A DNA stretch of 12,340 bases from Thermoplasmata archaeon (GTDB lineage Archaea > Thermoplasmatota > Thermoplasmata > Thermoplasmatales > Thermoplasmataceae). The notes beneath the pieces are model-generated. The model was not told the origin of the DNA. It saw only the letters and a program-made list of their open reading frames with translations, and ran no database searches. Position 1 is the stretch's first letter. Each line of letters opens with the position of its first letter. Positions 11,506 to 12,340 of this stretch are shown here, piece after piece. Made by a program: the position numbers and the translations under genes. The stretch lies in the NCBI GenBank assembly GCA_021795055.1, contig JAJYPW010000013.1:1-12340 (forward strand). The letters run 5' to 3'.

Positions 11506-12340
11506 TTATCTGATTTTCTCCAGAGTGAAGGAACCCAGATCGAATGAAGTTTCACTCATGAAAATCTCAACCCAGTCCCTTGATCTTGCTGATCCCAGTC
11601 CCGAGACCTTGAGGAAAAGCTTTGAGCCATCGTTCTTGAAATCAATTGAACCGTCCATCGTATAAGACACACCCTCGATGGTTTTCTGATCAAACAACCC
11701 ACCTTCTATGAGGTAAAAGGCGGTTCCGTTTTCGCCTCTTCTCTTCTGGATGAACTGCTGAATGAACTTCAGCAGAAGTTTTTCGTCCAGTTCCGTGATG
11801 TACGAGGTCAATGATGAGAACAGAAGGCGGTAATATCCCTTCCTGGCTACCATGCCTGCTGTTATGGTGTCCACATTCTTCATCATCGAACTCACATTGG
11901 AAATATTGTCAATTACCACTGCGTACCTGGAGGAACTCTGTTTCTGAATGGTTCTTGAATATATGTCGACGAACCTGAGTAAACCATCTTCTTCCGCCTT
12001 TTCCGCGTCCGGGTAGATCTTTGAAATCTCAGTTTTGATGTCCTTTATGTCCCTGTCGGTGGTGATTATCAGTACAGGTACTCCTTCCTTGAGAGACTCA
12101 CCTACGAAGTTCCAGGCCAGGACGTACTTCCCGGAGAAGGGTGGGCCAATGAGAAGGCAATTAGTACCGGTCTGAAGGCCGCCGATAAGCAACTCGTCCA
12201 TCTTTTCATTCCCGGTGGATATCTTCTTGGGAATCTCTATACTCTTCTCCTCCCCGTCCTCGGGCGCAGATGGCGCGTTCTCGACTTCGGCTATTATCCT
12301 TGAAATCTGATCCTGCTGCTTTCTTGGCCCATTGCTTACA
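11506..12340 (-). CDS. KaiC/RecA-like ATPase, 5' end outside the window
   Basis: Two hundred and seventy-eight codons are visible and the frame stays open to the window edge. ATG 12201 is internal, because the family's opening motif (KISTGNEKMDELLIGGLQTG) begins 12 codons upstream of it. Upstream of that is an acidic linker. The Walker A region is GPPFSGKY (12124-12147), in which Tyr replaces the Ser/Thr after the lysine. The Walker B strand is YAVVIDNIS (aspartate near 11908). The next parts fit a single RecA core (IITTDRDIKDIKTEI; FYLIEGGLF; KLFLKVSGLG). Archaeal proteins of this group are described as RecA-superfamily ATPases implicated in signalling, with unsettled roles. A TAA stop ends it, followed by the NAC promoter. 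The family call is good; whether it hydrolyses ATP is doubtful. Confidence 0.82.
   Translation of the reverse strand, partial: VSNGPRKQQDQISRIIAEVENAPSAPEDGEEKSIEIPKKISTGNEKMDELLIGGLQTGTNCLLIGPPFSGKYVLAWNFVGESLKEGVPVLIITTDRDIKDIKTEISKIYPDAEKAEEDGLLRFVDIYSRTIQKQSSSRYAVVIDNISNVSSMMKNVDTITAGMVARKGYYRLLFSSLTSYITELDEKLLLKFIQQFIQKRRGENGTAFYLIEGGLFDQKTIEGVSYTMDGSIDFKNDGSKLFLKVSGLGSARSRDWVEIFMSETSFDLGSFTLEKIR

Noticed and set aside
1..12340. CRISPR arrays or complete insertion sequences
   Set aside because: No regularly spaced repeats, no transposase with catalytic motifs and no paired terminal repeats were found in the window.

Overview
The window looks archaeal and most likely comes from a Thermoplasmata (Thermoplasmatales-type acidophile) genome. 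The signs are an A-type ATP synthase operon, archaeal TATA boxes with very short or absent leaders, an archaeal NAC, an archaeal class I CCA-adding enzyme, an intron-containing tRNA-Trp without an encoded CCA, and a DoxX-family protein. The phylum is inferred from gene content and general protein resemblance; no search was run.

Layout. Positions 1-3204 (minus strand) hold the promoter-proximal part of the A-ATPase operon in the order K-E-C-F-A. The genes are nearly all overlapping or within a few bases of one another, and subunit A runs off the left edge. K follows directly on a promoter, and no H or I (a-type) subunit precedes it. Positions 3298-5950 (plus strand) hold a doubtful small charged reading frame, then a gene for an NYN/PIN-like nuclease joined to a LOTUS-like domain and preceded by a leader with nested predicted hairpins, then a SAM methyltransferase with a C-terminal Trm112-like zinc ribbon. 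Positions 6077-7520 (minus) hold a metal module: a DtxR-family regulator with a perfect 8-1-8 palindrome between its TATA box and start codon, followed 3 bp later by a NicO/UreH-like membrane transporter. Positions 7575-7901 encode a short NfeD-like protein. Positions 7902-8421 are largely non-coding, with an orphan coding fragment and several palindromes.

Positions 8422-9289 (minus) hold a YHS-like metal-binding mini-protein and a DoxX-family membrane protein, apparently one operon, with an inverted repeat around an upstream TATA box. Positions 9488-9627 (minus) hold tRNA-Trp(CCA) with a 67-nt intron. That intron reads as a complete box C/D guide RNA: its two 12-nt guides place tRNA positions C34 and C39 exactly at the methylation position under the box D/D' + 5 rule. 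Positions 9726-11350 hold NAC and the CCA-adding enzyme, overlapping by 4 nt. Positions 11506-12340 hold the C-terminal part of a KaiC/RecA-like ATPase with an unusual Walker A motif.

The strongest items for follow-up are the C/D guide inside the tRNA-Trp intron, the NYN-LOTUS protein with its structured leader, the methyltransferase-Trm112-like fusion, and the regulator/operator pair, whose regulator lacks several usual metal ligands.
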